From: Saccharospirillum sp039982735
GTDB lineage: Bacteria; Pseudomonadota; Gammaproteobacteria; Pseudomonadales; Natronospirillaceae
Direction of reading: 5' to 3'
Assembly: GCF_039982735.1 (NCBI RefSeq)
Contig: NZ_JBDWXV010000017.1
Span: 62,001 to 126,000, forward strand
Length of the DNA: 64,000 bases
The notes under the pieces were generated by a model, which was not told the origin of the DNA, ran no database searches, and was given only the letters and a program-made list of their open reading frames with translations. A program made the position numbers and the translations under genes. Within the stretch, counting starts at the first letter, position 1, and each line of letters begins with the position of its first letter. Below are positions 25,322 to 33,432 of the stretch, piece by piece.

Positions 25322-26008
25322 ATGAGACATGTTGTGATCAAAAACATTCCCCGTGCACCGCATGCGGATGCGTTCCAGACACTGGGCGTAGCCACGGTGC
25401 ATGAAGCCCAGGGTCGCAAGGGGCTGCTCGCTCCGAATATGAACCCGATCTACCCCGGCGCCCACATTGCCGGTCCGGCGGTTACCGTCTCGATACCGCC
25501 CGGTGACAACTGGATGATCCATGTCGCCATCGAACAATGCCAGCCGGGGGACGTGATGGTCGTTGCACCCACATCGCACTGTGAAGACGGCTATTTTGGC
25601 GACCTTCTCGCCACACTGATGCAGGCCCGGGGGATTAAAGGGTTGATTCTTGATGCAGGATGCCGCGATATCGCAGACTTGCGCGCCATGGGGTTCCCGG
25701 TCTGGTCCAAGTGTGTCTCAGCTCAGGGAACTGTCAAGGAAACACTCGGCAGCGTGAACATACCGGTGGTCTGCGGTGGCCAGATCGTTAACCCCGGTGA
25801 CATGGTGGTTGCAGATGACGATGGTGTGGTCATTGTAGCTCGCTCGGAAGCAGACCAGGTACTCGGGCTTTCGAAAGCACGCGATGAGAAGGAAGCCGGC
25901 ATACGCGCACGTTACAAAAAGGGTGAGCTGGGTCTGGACATGAACAACATGCGTCCGCGCCTGGCCGACAAAGGTCTTGTCTATCTCGACAGTGCCGATG
26001 ACCTGTAA
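25322..26008 (+). CDS. ligK: 4-carboxy-4-hydroxy-2-oxoadipate aldolase (LigK/RraA family)
   Basis: The 228-aa protein has the length of LigK of Sphingobium and shows its characteristic blocks: VATVHEAQGRKGLLA (about residues 22-36), PPGDNWMIHVAIEQCQPGD, CEDGYFGDLLAT, and the RraA-fold metal/substrate motif DAGCRDI. It also has WSKxVxAQGTVKETLGSVN. LigK cleaves 4-carboxy-4-hydroxy-2-oxoadipate to pyruvate and oxaloacetate using a divalent metal. Directly downstream is a LigJ homologue making its substrate, which strongly supports the call. CAGGAG precedes the ATG. Confidence 0.88.
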   Translation: MRHVVIKNIPRAPHADAFQTLGVATVHEAQGRKGLLAPNMNPIYPGAHIAGPAVTVSIPPGDNWMIHVAIEQCQPGDVMVVAPTSHCEDGYFGDLLATLMQARGIKGLILDAGCRDIADLRAMGFPVWSKCVSAQGTVKETLGSVNIPVVCGGQIVNPGDMVVADDDGVVIVARSEADQVLGLSKARDEKEAGIRARYKKGELGLDMNNMRPRLADKGLVYLDSADDL

Positions 26009-26062
26009 CCCCATTCACTCGCCCGTACCCAACGGCTGCCAACTTGAAACAGGAGTAGCACG

Positions 26063-27085
26063 ATGATCATCGATTGCCATGGTCACTACACCACCGCACC
26101 GGGTCAGTTACAACGTTATCGCGACGCTCAGATTGCGCATTTCAAAGACCCTTCCAGCCCTGCCCCAAGCCTGGCGTCGGTGTCTGATGATGAGATTCGC
26201 GAGTCGATCGAAAACAATCAGTTGAAAGCATTGCGCGAACGCGGTGCCGACATGACGATATTCTCTCCAAAAGCATCGGCTATGGCACATCACATTGGTG
26301 ATGAAGCCGTCTCAAAAACCTGGACCCGGATCAACAACGATCTGATACACCGGGTTACCGGTCTGTTTCCCGAAACTTTTATCGGTGTTTGCCAGCTACC
26401 GCAGTCCGTTGGCGTCCCGATCAGTCATTCGGTTGATGAATTGGAACGGTGTGTCACCGAGCTGGGTTTTGTTGGCTGTAACCTGAATCCGGATCCTTCC
26501 GGAGGCCACTGGTCCGGTCCGCCGCTGACCGACCGGGCATGGTATCCATTCTATGAAAAGATGATTGAACTGGATGTGCCGGCGATGATTCATGTCTCCG
26601 GGTCATGCAACTCAAACTTCCACACGACCGGTGCGCATTACCTGAATGCAGACACCAGTGCCTTCATGCAATTTCTGGAAGGAGACCTGTTCAAAGACTT
26701 TCCGGAGCTGCGGCTGATCATTCCTCACGGCGGGGGCGCCGTACCCTACCACTGGGGACGCTACCGGGGTTTGGCGGACATGCTGAACCGGCCTCCGTTA
26801 TCGGAACACATCATGCGCAATGTCTATTTTGACACGTGCGTCTATCATCAACCGGGCATTAATTTGCTGTTTGAGGTGATTGATGTCGACAACATCCTGT
26901 TTGCCTCGGAAATGTTTGGCGCGGTAAAAGGCGTCGACCCGGAGACTGGCCACAACTTCGATGATACGAAGCGCTACGTCGATTCGCTTCCCTTATCGGA
27001 CGCCGACCGTCACAAAGTCTTCGAAGGCAATGTACGTAAAGTCTATCCGAGGGTAGACAGCTTGTTAGCCGCACGCGGGCTATGA
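26063..27085 (+). CDS. ligJ: 4-oxalomesaconate hydratase (LigJ, amidohydrolase superfamily)
   Basis: The 340-aa protein has the LigJ length and sequence pattern over its whole span: MIIDCHGHYT with the metal His pair (residues 6 and 8), RGADMTIFSPKASAMAHH, FVGCNLNPDPSGGHW, AMIHVSGSCN, IIPHGGGAVPYHWGR and YFDTCVYHQPGINLL. LigJ hydrates 4-oxalomesaconate to 4-carboxy-4-hydroxy-2-oxoadipate with Zn. It lies after ligK in the same operon. 4-Oxalomesaconate arises in the gallate and protocatechuate 4,5-cleavage routes, but the upstream ring-cleavage genes of those routes are not in this window. Confidence 0.9.
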   Translation: MIIDCHGHYTTAPGQLQRYRDAQIAHFKDPSSPAPSLASVSDDEIRESIENNQLKALRERGADMTIFSPKASAMAHHIGDEAVSKTWTRINNDLIHRVTGLFPETFIGVCQLPQSVGVPISHSVDELERCVTELGFVGCNLNPDPSGGHWSGPPLTDRAWYPFYEKMIELDVPAMIHVSGSCNSNFHTTGAHYLNADTSAFMQFLEGDLFKDFPELRLIIPHGGGAVPYHWGRYRGLADMLNRPPLSEHIMRNVYFDTCVYHQPGINLLFEVIDVDNILFASEMFGAVKGVDPETGHNFDDTKRYVDSLPLSDADRHKVFEGNVRKVYPRVDSLLAARGL

Positions 27086-27168
27086 CCTGCAACCCATTTA
27101 TCGGGCAATCCATAAAGCCGGGCTGTTTGAGTGCCCGGCGAGGTAGCCACTGAATAACAGGATATTAC

Positions 27169-27996
27169 ATGAGCAACAAAGTGACGTTGCAATCGCTGCA
27201 GCAGAAAAAAGACCGAGGTGAAAAAATCGTCGGCGTGGTTACCTGGGATTACCAGATGGCTCAGATCGTTGACCGGGTCGGCGTCGACATTATCTCGGTT
27301 GGTGACACCGTCGGCATGAACCTTTGGGGTCAGCCCAATCCGTTTGAAATCACAATGGACCAGATGATCACAGTTACTCAGGCGGTCAGACGAGGCACAA
27401 AGCGCGCGCTGGTCAGTGCCGACTTTCCTTATGGCCCTTTGCAGGAAGGCGTTGATTCAGCCGTTCGTGCGGCTATTCGTATGGTCAAGGAAGCCGGTGT
27501 CGACCTGATCAAGCTTGATGGCGCTGCGGACTTCCCGGAAGCCGTCACCGCACTGGTTCGTGCCGGCATTCCCGTCTGGGCTCAGTTTGGCATTACCCCG
27601 CAAACCGCCCTGCAGTATGGTATGGAATACAGCGCCATGGCCACTGCCGGTGCTCAAGTGCCCCCAGCCATGCTGGACCGCCTCATAGGCGAAGCGAAAG
27701 AGCTAGAAGCCGCTGGCGCAGCACTGCTCGATTTCACCAACTCAGGCCCCGTTGTTGGCCCCAAAGTCGTTGAAGCCGTATCGATTCCGGTGATTGGCGG
27801 TTTCGGTGGCGGCCCCTGGCTCGACGGTCGGGTGCGTATGGCACATGCTGCGATCGGCTATTCGGCCAAGCATCTGGACGCTGACATCGACACCTACGCC
27901 AACGTCGCTAAAATCACCTTTGATGCCCTCAGCGAATTCAAAGCCGACGTTTGTGCGGGCAAACAAATCAAAGGCGCACCACCGGCCAAGCCCTGA
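27169..27996 (+). CDS. PanB-like (ketopantoate hydroxymethyltransferase / PEP mutase superfamily) protein
   Basis: The 275-aa TIM-barrel protein resembles 3-methyl-2-oxobutanoate hydroxymethyltransferase. Visible are VGVVTWDYQMAQIVDRVGVDIISVGDTVGMNLWGQ (read across about residues 21-55), ALVSADFPYGP and VDLIKLDGA. It ends in a GFGGGPWLDGRVRMAHAAIGY block that differs from housekeeping PanB. No pantothenate gene is near. Placement after ligJ, with AGGA before the start, suggests a carbon-carbon bond-forming or -breaking step in the catabolic route, for example an aldol cleavage of a branched 2-oxo acid. That function is inference. Confidence 0.7.
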   Translation: MSNKVTLQSLQQKKDRGEKIVGVVTWDYQMAQIVDRVGVDIISVGDTVGMNLWGQPNPFEITMDQMITVTQAVRRGTKRALVSADFPYGPLQEGVDSAVRAAIRMVKEAGVDLIKLDGAADFPEAVTALVRAGIPVWAQFGITPQTALQYGMEYSAMATAGAQVPPAMLDRLIGEAKELEAAGAALLDFTNSGPVVGPKVVEAVSIPVIGGFGGGPWLDGRVRMAHAAIGYSAKHLDADIDTYANVAKITFDALSEFKADVCAGKQIKGAPPAKP

Positions 27997-28007
27997 GGAG
28001 ACCTGTT

Positions 28008-28862
28008 ATGCCTAGTGCCATTCTGAACGGCATTCGTACCGAGTACCGTACCCTGGGCAGTGGCCCCCCGCTGCTGATGTTTGCACCCGGCGGGTTTGAC
28101 GCCTCCATGGACAAATGGGAAAACCTCGGTGTCTATGCTCGCATTAAATTGCTCGACTATTTGCCGGCCCATTTTACCTGCATCCTGTTCGACCGCCGTG
28201 AAACCGGCCAATCCGGAGGACGCGTTGAGCGCCTGACCTGGTCGCACTATCTCGAACAAGGCAGGTCACTGCTCGACCACCTGAACATCGACCGGGCACA
28301 TCTGATCGGCGGGTGTATGGGTTGCTGTCCAGTTGCCGCCTTTGCCACCACCTACCCGGAGCGCACCCTCAGCATGGTGCAGTACTGGCCAGTCGGTGGC
28401 GCCGGTTTTCGGTTGAATGCCTACCGTCGTTTTGCCATCCATACGGCCTTTGTTGAATCGGAGGGGTTACAGGCGGTCATCGATCTTGCCCGTTCAACAA
28501 CCCAGGGCTTTGGTAAAGACCCTCGTCAGGGGCCGTGGGGACCGGCTATCAGAAACGATGCCGATTTTGCGGAACGCTTTGCGTTGCAGAGTGCCGATCA
28601 TTACAAACTGATTGTCGCCAGCACCTTACGGACTCTGATCGACCGCGACAGTGTACCCGGCTTTGAACCGGAAGATCTGATGCAGCTGTCCATTCCAACC
28701 TTGATCATACCCGGGAAAGACAACGCCCATGCGGTTTCAGCTGCGCGGTTTATTGAGGAATGTTCGGCACAGGCAGACTATTGGGATGTGACCCCCGAAG
28801 AGCAGACTGAACACACTGCGCCGCAGCGCATCATCGACTATCTGCACAGCGTAACGCTGTAA
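28008..28862 (+). CDS. Alpha/beta-hydrolase with a cysteine in the nucleophile position
   Basis: The 284-aa protein is an alpha/beta-hydrolase (GSGPPLLMFAPGGFD oxyanion region, FDRRETGQSGG at about 61-71). The nucleophile elbow reads G-G-Cys103-M-G instead of G-x-Ser-x-G, as in dienelactone hydrolases. A C-terminal HTAPQRI can supply the catalytic His. The start at 28008 is preceded by GAGGAG, 11 bases after the previous stop; the longer ORF is rejected. It is the last gene of the 23130 operon and may open a lactone or hydrolyse a ring-fission-type product. Confidence 0.78.
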   Translation: MPSAILNGIRTEYRTLGSGPPLLMFAPGGFDASMDKWENLGVYARIKLLDYLPAHFTCILFDRRETGQSGGRVERLTWSHYLEQGRSLLDHLNIDRAHLIGGCMGCCPVAAFATTYPERTLSMVQYWPVGGAGFRLNAYRRFAIHTAFVESEGLQAVIDLARSTTQGFGKDPRQGPWGPAIRNDADFAERFALQSADHYKLIVASTLRTLIDRDSVPGFEPEDLMQLSIPTLIIPGKDNAHAVSAARFIEECSAQADYWDVTPEEQTEHTAPQRIIDYLHSVTL

Positions 28863-28865
28863 CAA

Positions 28866-28887
28866 GGTCAGCCCGCCAGGGCTGACC
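28866..28887. terminator. Hairpin between convergent operons
   Basis: GGTCAGCCC and GGGCTGACC are perfect 9-bp arms with a 4-base loop, located just past the hydrolase stop and overlapping the 3' end of the convergent chromate-transporter-like gene. No T-run, so termination may be partial. Confidence 0.45.
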
Positions 28888-29410
28888 CGGCAAACCAGAC
28901 AACAGCCCCAACCACCCCACTGCCGAGAACAATGAGCACGGGGTCGGGCCGGCGCCACACGACCAGAAAGGTCACCAGCGCAATGCCGGTCAGTTCAATC
29001 CAGGAAAGATCAAGTGGTTGCGCCAGGCCAATGGCCGCCGTCGACATCATGCCCGCAATCACCATAGACGCCGAAATGCTGACGTGATTGATGATTCGTT
29101 GAAAACGCTGGTACCAGTGAGATGCCAGAGAAGCGCCCAAAGACGTTGGGATCACAATGCCGATCATAGCCGCGATCGCACCCGGAATTCCGGCCATGTA
29201 ATACCCAATCGCCGTCACAAAGCTGACTTTGGGCCCCGGAGTGAAATGACCCAGTGCAAAAGCCCAGGCAAACAAAGCAGGGTCGAGCAAGCCATTGCTG
29301 ACCCACTGCCCCTGAATCATCGCGACCTGACCATTGCCTCCGCCAATCGAAAAAAGCGTACTGAGCATGACCAGCCCCAACACGCCCAAAAAGCCAACGC
29401 CATTATCCAT
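28868..29410 (-). CDS. Chromate-transporter (ChrA) family half-size protein, second half
   Basis: This 180-aa membrane protein has about five hydrophobic segments and the ChrA half-domain features FSIGGGNGQVAMIQGQWV and FALGHFTPGPKVSFVTAIGYYMAGIPGA. It matches one half of the CHR family, which occurs as fused or paired half-proteins. The ATG at 29410 overlaps the stop of the preceding half (TTA complement at 29403) by eight bases, so the two are translationally coupled. Family members move chromate or sulfate-like anions; the substrate here, in an aromatic catabolic operon, is not known. Confidence 0.82.
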   Translation of the reverse strand: MDNGVGFLGVLGLVMLSTLFSIGGGNGQVAMIQGQWVSNGLLDPALFAWAFALGHFTPGPKVSFVTAIGYYMAGIPGAIAAMIGIVIPTSLGASLASHWYQRFQRIINHVSISASMVIAGMMSTAAIGLAQPLDLSWIELTGIALVTFLVVWRRPDPVLIVLGSGVVGAVVWFAGSALAG

Positions 29411-30035
29411 GCTCGTCTGACTCCTGCTGGGGCCGAATAACGATGGCGCCCGACACAAGTCCCAGCAGCGCCATCACCAGTAACGGCACACCAAACACCA
29501 GCGTCATCAGAGGGATCATCACGGCTATGAAAATTCCGGCGAACAATCGCCACCCTTTCAACCGGGAGCTTTGTGCCATATTAGCGGCATTGCCCAGCAA
29601 CAAACCAACGATGCCCAGCGTAATGCTGTGCTGCACAGCAGCGAGTAACGTCCCTTCAGCACCCTGGCGCAGTAGCATGGCACCGGCCAAAACCAGCAAT
29701 GACCCCGGAATCATGAGGCATACCAGCGAGACGACACTGCCGGTAAAACCGCGTAGCCGATAGCCAACCATACCACCAAAAGCGAGAAATTTTGGCGCCG
29801 GAATCAGAGCGGCCGTGATCATCATGGCACGTTGTGTATCCGCACTGATCCAGCCACGCGTATGTACAAGATCGGCCTCGATACGACTGAAGGCGGCCCA
29901 CATGCCGCCAAAAGTCAGGGCACCCATTTTCAGGAAGACCAGCGCCAGTGATAACAAAGGAACGGGTGTGGCCGGCACCGGGCCTGAAGCCACAATCTTT
30001 TTTACACTATTATTCCCCGGCTCAGTAGAACTCAT
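29403..30035 (-). CDS. Chromate-transporter (ChrA) family half-size protein, first half
   Basis: The 210-aa protein has a polar N-terminus (about 25 residues) and about five membrane segments with CHR motifs: FLKMGALTFGGMWAAFSRIEADLV (about 34-57), ALIPAPKFLAFGGMVGYRLRG and a LTLVFGVPLLV-type end. The start ATG at 30035 overlaps the 3' end of the oxygenase reductase gene by 14 bases, so it is in the same operon. The upstream TTG at 30038 is less likely. Confidence 0.82.
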   Translation of the reverse strand: MSSTEPGNNSVKKIVASGPVPATPVPLLSLALVFLKMGALTFGGMWAAFSRIEADLVHTRGWISADTQRAMMITAALIPAPKFLAFGGMVGYRLRGFTGSVVSLVCLMIPGSLLVLAGAMLLRQGAEGTLLAAVQHSITLGIVGLLLGNAANMAQSSRLKGWRLFAGIFIAVMIPLMTLVFGVPLLVMALLGLVSGAIVIRPQQESDEHG

Positions 30036-31032
30036 CAAAGTGAACCTGGTCGAACGGCACTTTCAGGTCAAACAGCATTTTTTGCACAGCCTGGGCCATC
30101 AGGGGCGGACCGGCAAAGTAGATTTCCCTGTCGCGCAATTCTTCTCCAAATAATTGCGAGGCAACATCGTGTACAAAACCACGCAGCCCTACCCACTCGT
30201 CAGCTGGAACATCCTCTGAAATGGCCGGATGGTAATGCAACGTCGTCCCAAAACCCGGCAGCTCACCGAGCAAGTCTTCACCACACATATCTTCAGGACG
30301 GCGCCCGCCAAAGACAAAATCGAGCCGTTTCTGCCTTAATTGCGGATGTTCTGCCGCCGCCCGGGCAATCGCGATCATGGGCGATAGTCCGGAACCGCCC
30401 GCCAGGCAAAGAATGTCGCGGTCGGAGTCCTCGCGCAGGTAGGCGGTACCAAAGGGCCCGTCAAAGGTCAGCGTATCGCCCGGTTGCAGGTGGTCGAACA
30501 GCTGTTCGGTCATGGCACCACCGGGTACCCGCTTGATCTGAAAATTCCACTGCGTGTCACCACCCGAGACATTACACATGGAATAAGCCCGCGGGCTGTC
30601 TATGGCCGGGGTACCGAGCAACGCGTACTGGCCGGCCAGGAACGACAGCGGCGTATCCAGTTCAAGTGCGAACTCGGTCATGTCGTGCGTTAACGCGGTT
30701 TTGGCCAATAACCTGGCCATCGCCGGCAACGGGCGAGTGCCGGGTTCGTATTGCTCATCGGTACGAAGCTTGATCCGGCAGTCAGTTTTCGGACGAGCCT
30801 GACACCCCAGATAACGTTGCCGCTTTTCATCCCGCTCGGTCCAGGCCCGGGGGCTCGTCTGTACATGCTCAACTTCACCTTCCAGCAGCTGGAAACGGCA
30901 ATTGCCACAGGCACCTACATTGCAGGAGTAGGGAAACCCAATGCCACTGCGCAACGCGGCGCGCATAATCGTATCGGTTTCATCACAGTGAAAGGTGACT
31001 GGAGTGCTGCCGTCGATCGTGATTTGAGCCAT
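30022..31032 (-). CDS. Oxygenase electron-transfer reductase (2Fe-2S ferredoxin + FAD/NAD domains)
   Basis: This 336-aa protein starts with a plant-type ferredoxin domain holding Cys37, Cys42, Cys45 and Cys77. It then has an FAD domain with RAYSMCN (about residues 142-148) and an NAD domain with LCLAGGSGLSPMIAIARAA and a terminal YFAGPPLMAQAVQKML. It moves electrons from NAD(P)H to a Rieske ferredoxin or oxygenase. The Rieske ferredoxin gene lies just upstream on the same strand, and the oxygenase is divergent at 31589. Together they would form a three-component ring hydroxylase. Confidence 0.9.
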   Translation of the reverse strand: MAQITIDGSTPVTFHCDETDTIMRAALRSGIGFPYSCNVGACGNCRFQLLEGEVEHVQTSPRAWTERDEKRQRYLGCQARPKTDCRIKLRTDEQYEPGTRPLPAMARLLAKTALTHDMTEFALELDTPLSFLAGQYALLGTPAIDSPRAYSMCNVSGGDTQWNFQIKRVPGGAMTEQLFDHLQPGDTLTFDGPFGTAYLREDSDRDILCLAGGSGLSPMIAIARAAAEHPQLRQKRLDFVFGGRRPEDMCGEDLLGELPGFGTTLHYHPAISEDVPADEWVGLRGFVHDVASQLFGEELRDREIYFAGPPLMAQAVQKMLFDLKVPFDQVHFDEFY

Positions 31033-31094
31033 AGAGAGCGTCCTATATCAGTTCTTATTGTTGGAAATCGCACTTTGCCAGCCAATTAGCAGGC

Positions 31095-31412
31095 TCACAC
31101 ATCGATCATGATGTCGTTGCCTTCCAGAGTCACCGTATAGGTTTTCAGCGGCACCATGCAGGGGGCGGCAACCACTTCCCCAGTGCAGACATCAAACGCA
31201 CCGCCATGAAAGTCGCACTCGATAACCGTTCCATCGAGAAACCCTTCCGACAGTGAACCCGGACCGTGCGTGCACTGGTTGTCAGTTACAAAATACTTGT
31301 CAGCAACGTTAAAGACGGCCAGCTCAAGCTCATCGACCTCGACATAATGGCCTTCTCCGGGCATCACATCCTCAGTACTGCACACTCTGACACGATTGGA
31401 TGTTTCTGACAT
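31095..31412 (-). CDS. Rieske-type ferredoxin
   Basis: The 105-aa protein has the Rieske 2Fe-2S motif as Cys47-x-His49 (NQCTHGPG) and Cys66-x2-His69 (ECDFHGG). This is the length and layout of biphenyl- or naphthalene-dioxygenase ferredoxins. The ATG at 31412 is preceded by GGAGGT with a five-base gap; the ORF extension of four codons is rejected. It starts an operon with the reductase and the two ChrA halves and is divergent from the oxygenase gene. Confidence 0.9.
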   Translation of the reverse strand: MSETSNRVRVCSTEDVMPGEGHYVEVDELELAVFNVADKYFVTDNQCTHGPGSLSEGFLDGTVIECDFHGGAFDVCTGEVVAAPCMVPLKTYTVTLEGNDIMIDV

Positions 31413-31475
31413 AACTACCTCCACAAGTTGACGGAACCAGTTTTACCATGTAGATTCAAACATATCAAGAACGTC

Positions 31476-31492
31476 GTTCCGTATATAGGGAC
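31476..31492. promoter_or_regulatory. 17-bp semi-palindromic operator, site f
   Basis: GTTCCGTATATAGGGAC lies in the divergent gap between the Rieske ferredoxin (64 bp away) and the Rieske oxygenase (97 bp away). It fits RTTCC-N2-TATA-N2-RAAC at all but one position and could control both directions. Confidence 0.5.
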
Positions 31493-31588
31493 AAATACAA
31501 AAACAGCCCAAAAGACCCGGTCACCGCCTACTGGCCACCTCAACGCAATAAAGCGTGGCTACCACTGAGCGGCAGGAGGACAACAACA

Positions 31589-32875
31589 ATGCTCCGCACA
31601 GAAGTTAATGAATTGCTTACCCAAACTGGCCCAGGCACCCCTATGGGCGACCTGTTCCGCCGGTACTGGTTACCCGCCCTGCTGGCTGAGGAATTGCCTG
31701 AAGACGATTGCCCGCCAGTACGCGTTAAGCTGCTCTCTGAGCGCATGATTGCGTTTCGCGACAGCGATGGTCGCTATGGATTGATGGATGAATTCTGTGC
31801 GCACCGGGGAGTTTCTCTCTGGTTCGGACGTAACGAAGAAGGCGGTTTGCGTTGCCCCTATCATGGCTGGAAATATGACGTTGAAGGCAATTGCGTCGAT
31901 GTACCCTCCGAGCCTGCCGAAAGCGGGTTTTGTGAGAAAATAAAATTGCAGGCTTACCCACTGATCAAGGTTGGCGATATTCTCTGGACCTACATGGGAC
32001 CAAAAGACTTGCAGCCGGCACCCCCCGAATATGAGTTTGCCGTCGTCCCCGCCGAACAGACCTTTACCTCAAAACGGTTCCAGGAAAGCAACTGGCTCCA
32101 GGCTATGGAGGGCGGCATTGATTCAAGCCACGTCTCGTTCCTGCACAGCGGGAACTTGAACACCGACCCATTGTTCAAGGGTGCCAAGGGCAACCAGTAC
32201 AACCTTGCTGATAAAATGCCATTCTTCGAAGTCGCCAAACACAATGCAGGCCTGTGGGTTGGTGCACGCCGCAACGCCGAAAACGAACAGTACTACTGGC
32301 GCATTACGCCGTGGATCATGCCGTGTTTCACCATGGTCCCCCCTCGTGGTGACCACCCGGTTCATGGCCATTTCTGGATACCCATTGACGACGAAAATTG
32401 CTGGGCCTGGAGTTTCGACTACCATCCCAACCGAGCGTTGTCGGCGACGGAGCGCGAAGCCATGGAGGCCGGCAAGGGCATTCACTGTGAATATGTACCG
32501 GGCACCTACATCCCCAAAGCCAACAAAACCAACGACTACTTGATAGACCGCCAGGCCCAAAAAGAAGGCCGTACTTACAGTGGCGTGGAAGGGATTGCCA
32601 TTCAGGACTCCTCCCTTCAGGAAAGCATGGGGCCGATCATCGATCGCACCAAGGAGAATCTGGTGTCCACCGACAACGGCATCATCATGGCACGACAAAT
32701 GTTGCGTAAAGCGGCCATCGCCCTGAAGGACAAAGACCAGCAGCCTCCGGGTGTTCAACCTGAAGATCATAGAGTGCGCTCGGTCTCCGTTGTTCTACCG
32801 AGAGATCAGGCTTTCGAAACAGCCTGTGTGGAAGACCTCAAAGCACGCAAGGGTGTCCCCCATACCTCCGTCTGA
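31589..32875 (+). CDS. Rieske non-haem iron aromatic ring-hydroxylating oxygenase, phthalate 4,5-dioxygenase-like
   Basis: The 428-aa single-type oxygenase subunit has Rieske ligands Cys70-His72 (FCAHRG) and Cys89-His92 (CPYHGW). The catalytic iron region reads EGGIDSSHVSFLHSG (about residues 174-188), with the expected Asp-His-His arrangement. Length and the opening GPGTPMGDLFRRYWLPALL match the phthalate 4,5-dioxygenase (Pht3/OphA2) group; no beta subunit is encoded. It would hydroxylate an aromatic or heteroaromatic acid with electrons from the divergent ferredoxin and reductase. AGGAGG precedes the ATG. First gene of a long plus-strand operon. Confidence 0.9.
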   Translation: MLRTEVNELLTQTGPGTPMGDLFRRYWLPALLAEELPEDDCPPVRVKLLSERMIAFRDSDGRYGLMDEFCAHRGVSLWFGRNEEGGLRCPYHGWKYDVEGNCVDVPSEPAESGFCEKIKLQAYPLIKVGDILWTYMGPKDLQPAPPEYEFAVVPAEQTFTSKRFQESNWLQAMEGGIDSSHVSFLHSGNLNTDPLFKGAKGNQYNLADKMPFFEVAKHNAGLWVGARRNAENEQYYWRITPWIMPCFTMVPPRGDHPVHGHFWIPIDDENCWAWSFDYHPNRALSATEREAMEAGKGIHCEYVPGTYIPKANKTNDYLIDRQAQKEGRTYSGVEGIAIQDSSLQESMGPIIDRTKENLVSTDNGIIMARQMLRKAAIALKDKDQQPPGVQPEDHRVRSVSVVLPRDQAFETACVEDLKARKGVPHTSV

Positions 32876-32882
32876 GGACAGC

Positions 32883-32907
32883 GGGGCCGGCAAAACCGGC
32901 TCCGTTT
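32883..32907 (+). terminator. Weak hairpin with T-run after the oxygenase gene
   Basis: GGGGCCGG and CCGGCTCC pair with one G-U and a 5-base loop, followed by GTTTT. It lies between the oxygenase and the next gene and would lower, not stop, downstream expression. Confidence 0.35.
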
Positions 32908-32938
32908 TCAAGTACCACCGGATTCAGGAGATGGCACC

Positions 32939-33412
32939 ATGATGACACAGTCCATGCGGGCGACCTCTGCTGCAGAAAGCCGGTTTCGCATCGCACAGCC
33001 CAATTCGAGAACTCGTAAAACGCTTGTATTGGCGCTGGGTAGACAGGCACTGACTCCCCTTGCCGAACTGCAGCAACTGAGCTGGAACAACACGGTCATG
33101 GGTTTATACACGGCCGGACATCTTGAGTTGTACAGTGGCCAGGAAGCAAGGCGGGTCCCACTTGATGACGCCCTGGATCAGCTCGACGTGATGGTATTGC
33201 TGATCACCTCAGACAGCGATACAGAGTCGATTGAGAGGATCGGTGAAGCCTGTTCAAGGCGTCGCATCATGACGTCCGGTTTTGTACTCGAGCCACCTGA
33301 TGAAACAGACCTTAATCCGGTGCTGGCTTGCACCCGGCGAGTCACCGTATCACTGGTCACCGATACCGACACCGATACGCTGATCGAATCACTGCGCGCC
33401 GTGCGCGCCTGA
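32939..33412 (+). CDS. Unknown protein in the Rieske oxygenase operon
   Basis: The 157-aa protein has no signal peptide. Residues about 27-100 look like an alpha/beta nucleotide-type fold (KTLVLALGRQALTPLAEL, DALDQLDVMVLLITSDSDTESIERIGEACSRR), and the C-terminal part repeats a similar pattern (RRVTVSLVTDTDTDTLIESLRAV). The TDTDTDT run comes from a short repeat in the DNA. I do not recognise the family. It sits between the oxygenase and a class II aldolase with a good CAGGAG, so it belongs to the operon. Confidence 0.6.
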   Translation: MMTQSMRATSAAESRFRIAQPNSRTRKTLVLALGRQALTPLAELQQLSWNNTVMGLYTAGHLELYSGQEARRVPLDDALDQLDVMVLLITSDSDTESIERIGEACSRRRIMTSGFVLEPPDETDLNPVLACTRRVTVSLVTDTDTDTLIESLRAVRA

Positions 33413-33432
33413 ACTCAACGACGGAGGCTTCC

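Noticed and set aside
31589..32875. A complete phthalate 4,5-dioxygenase pathway
   Set aside because: No dihydrodiol dehydrogenase, LigAB, LigC or LigI gene is visible, so the substrate cannot be set as phthalate.
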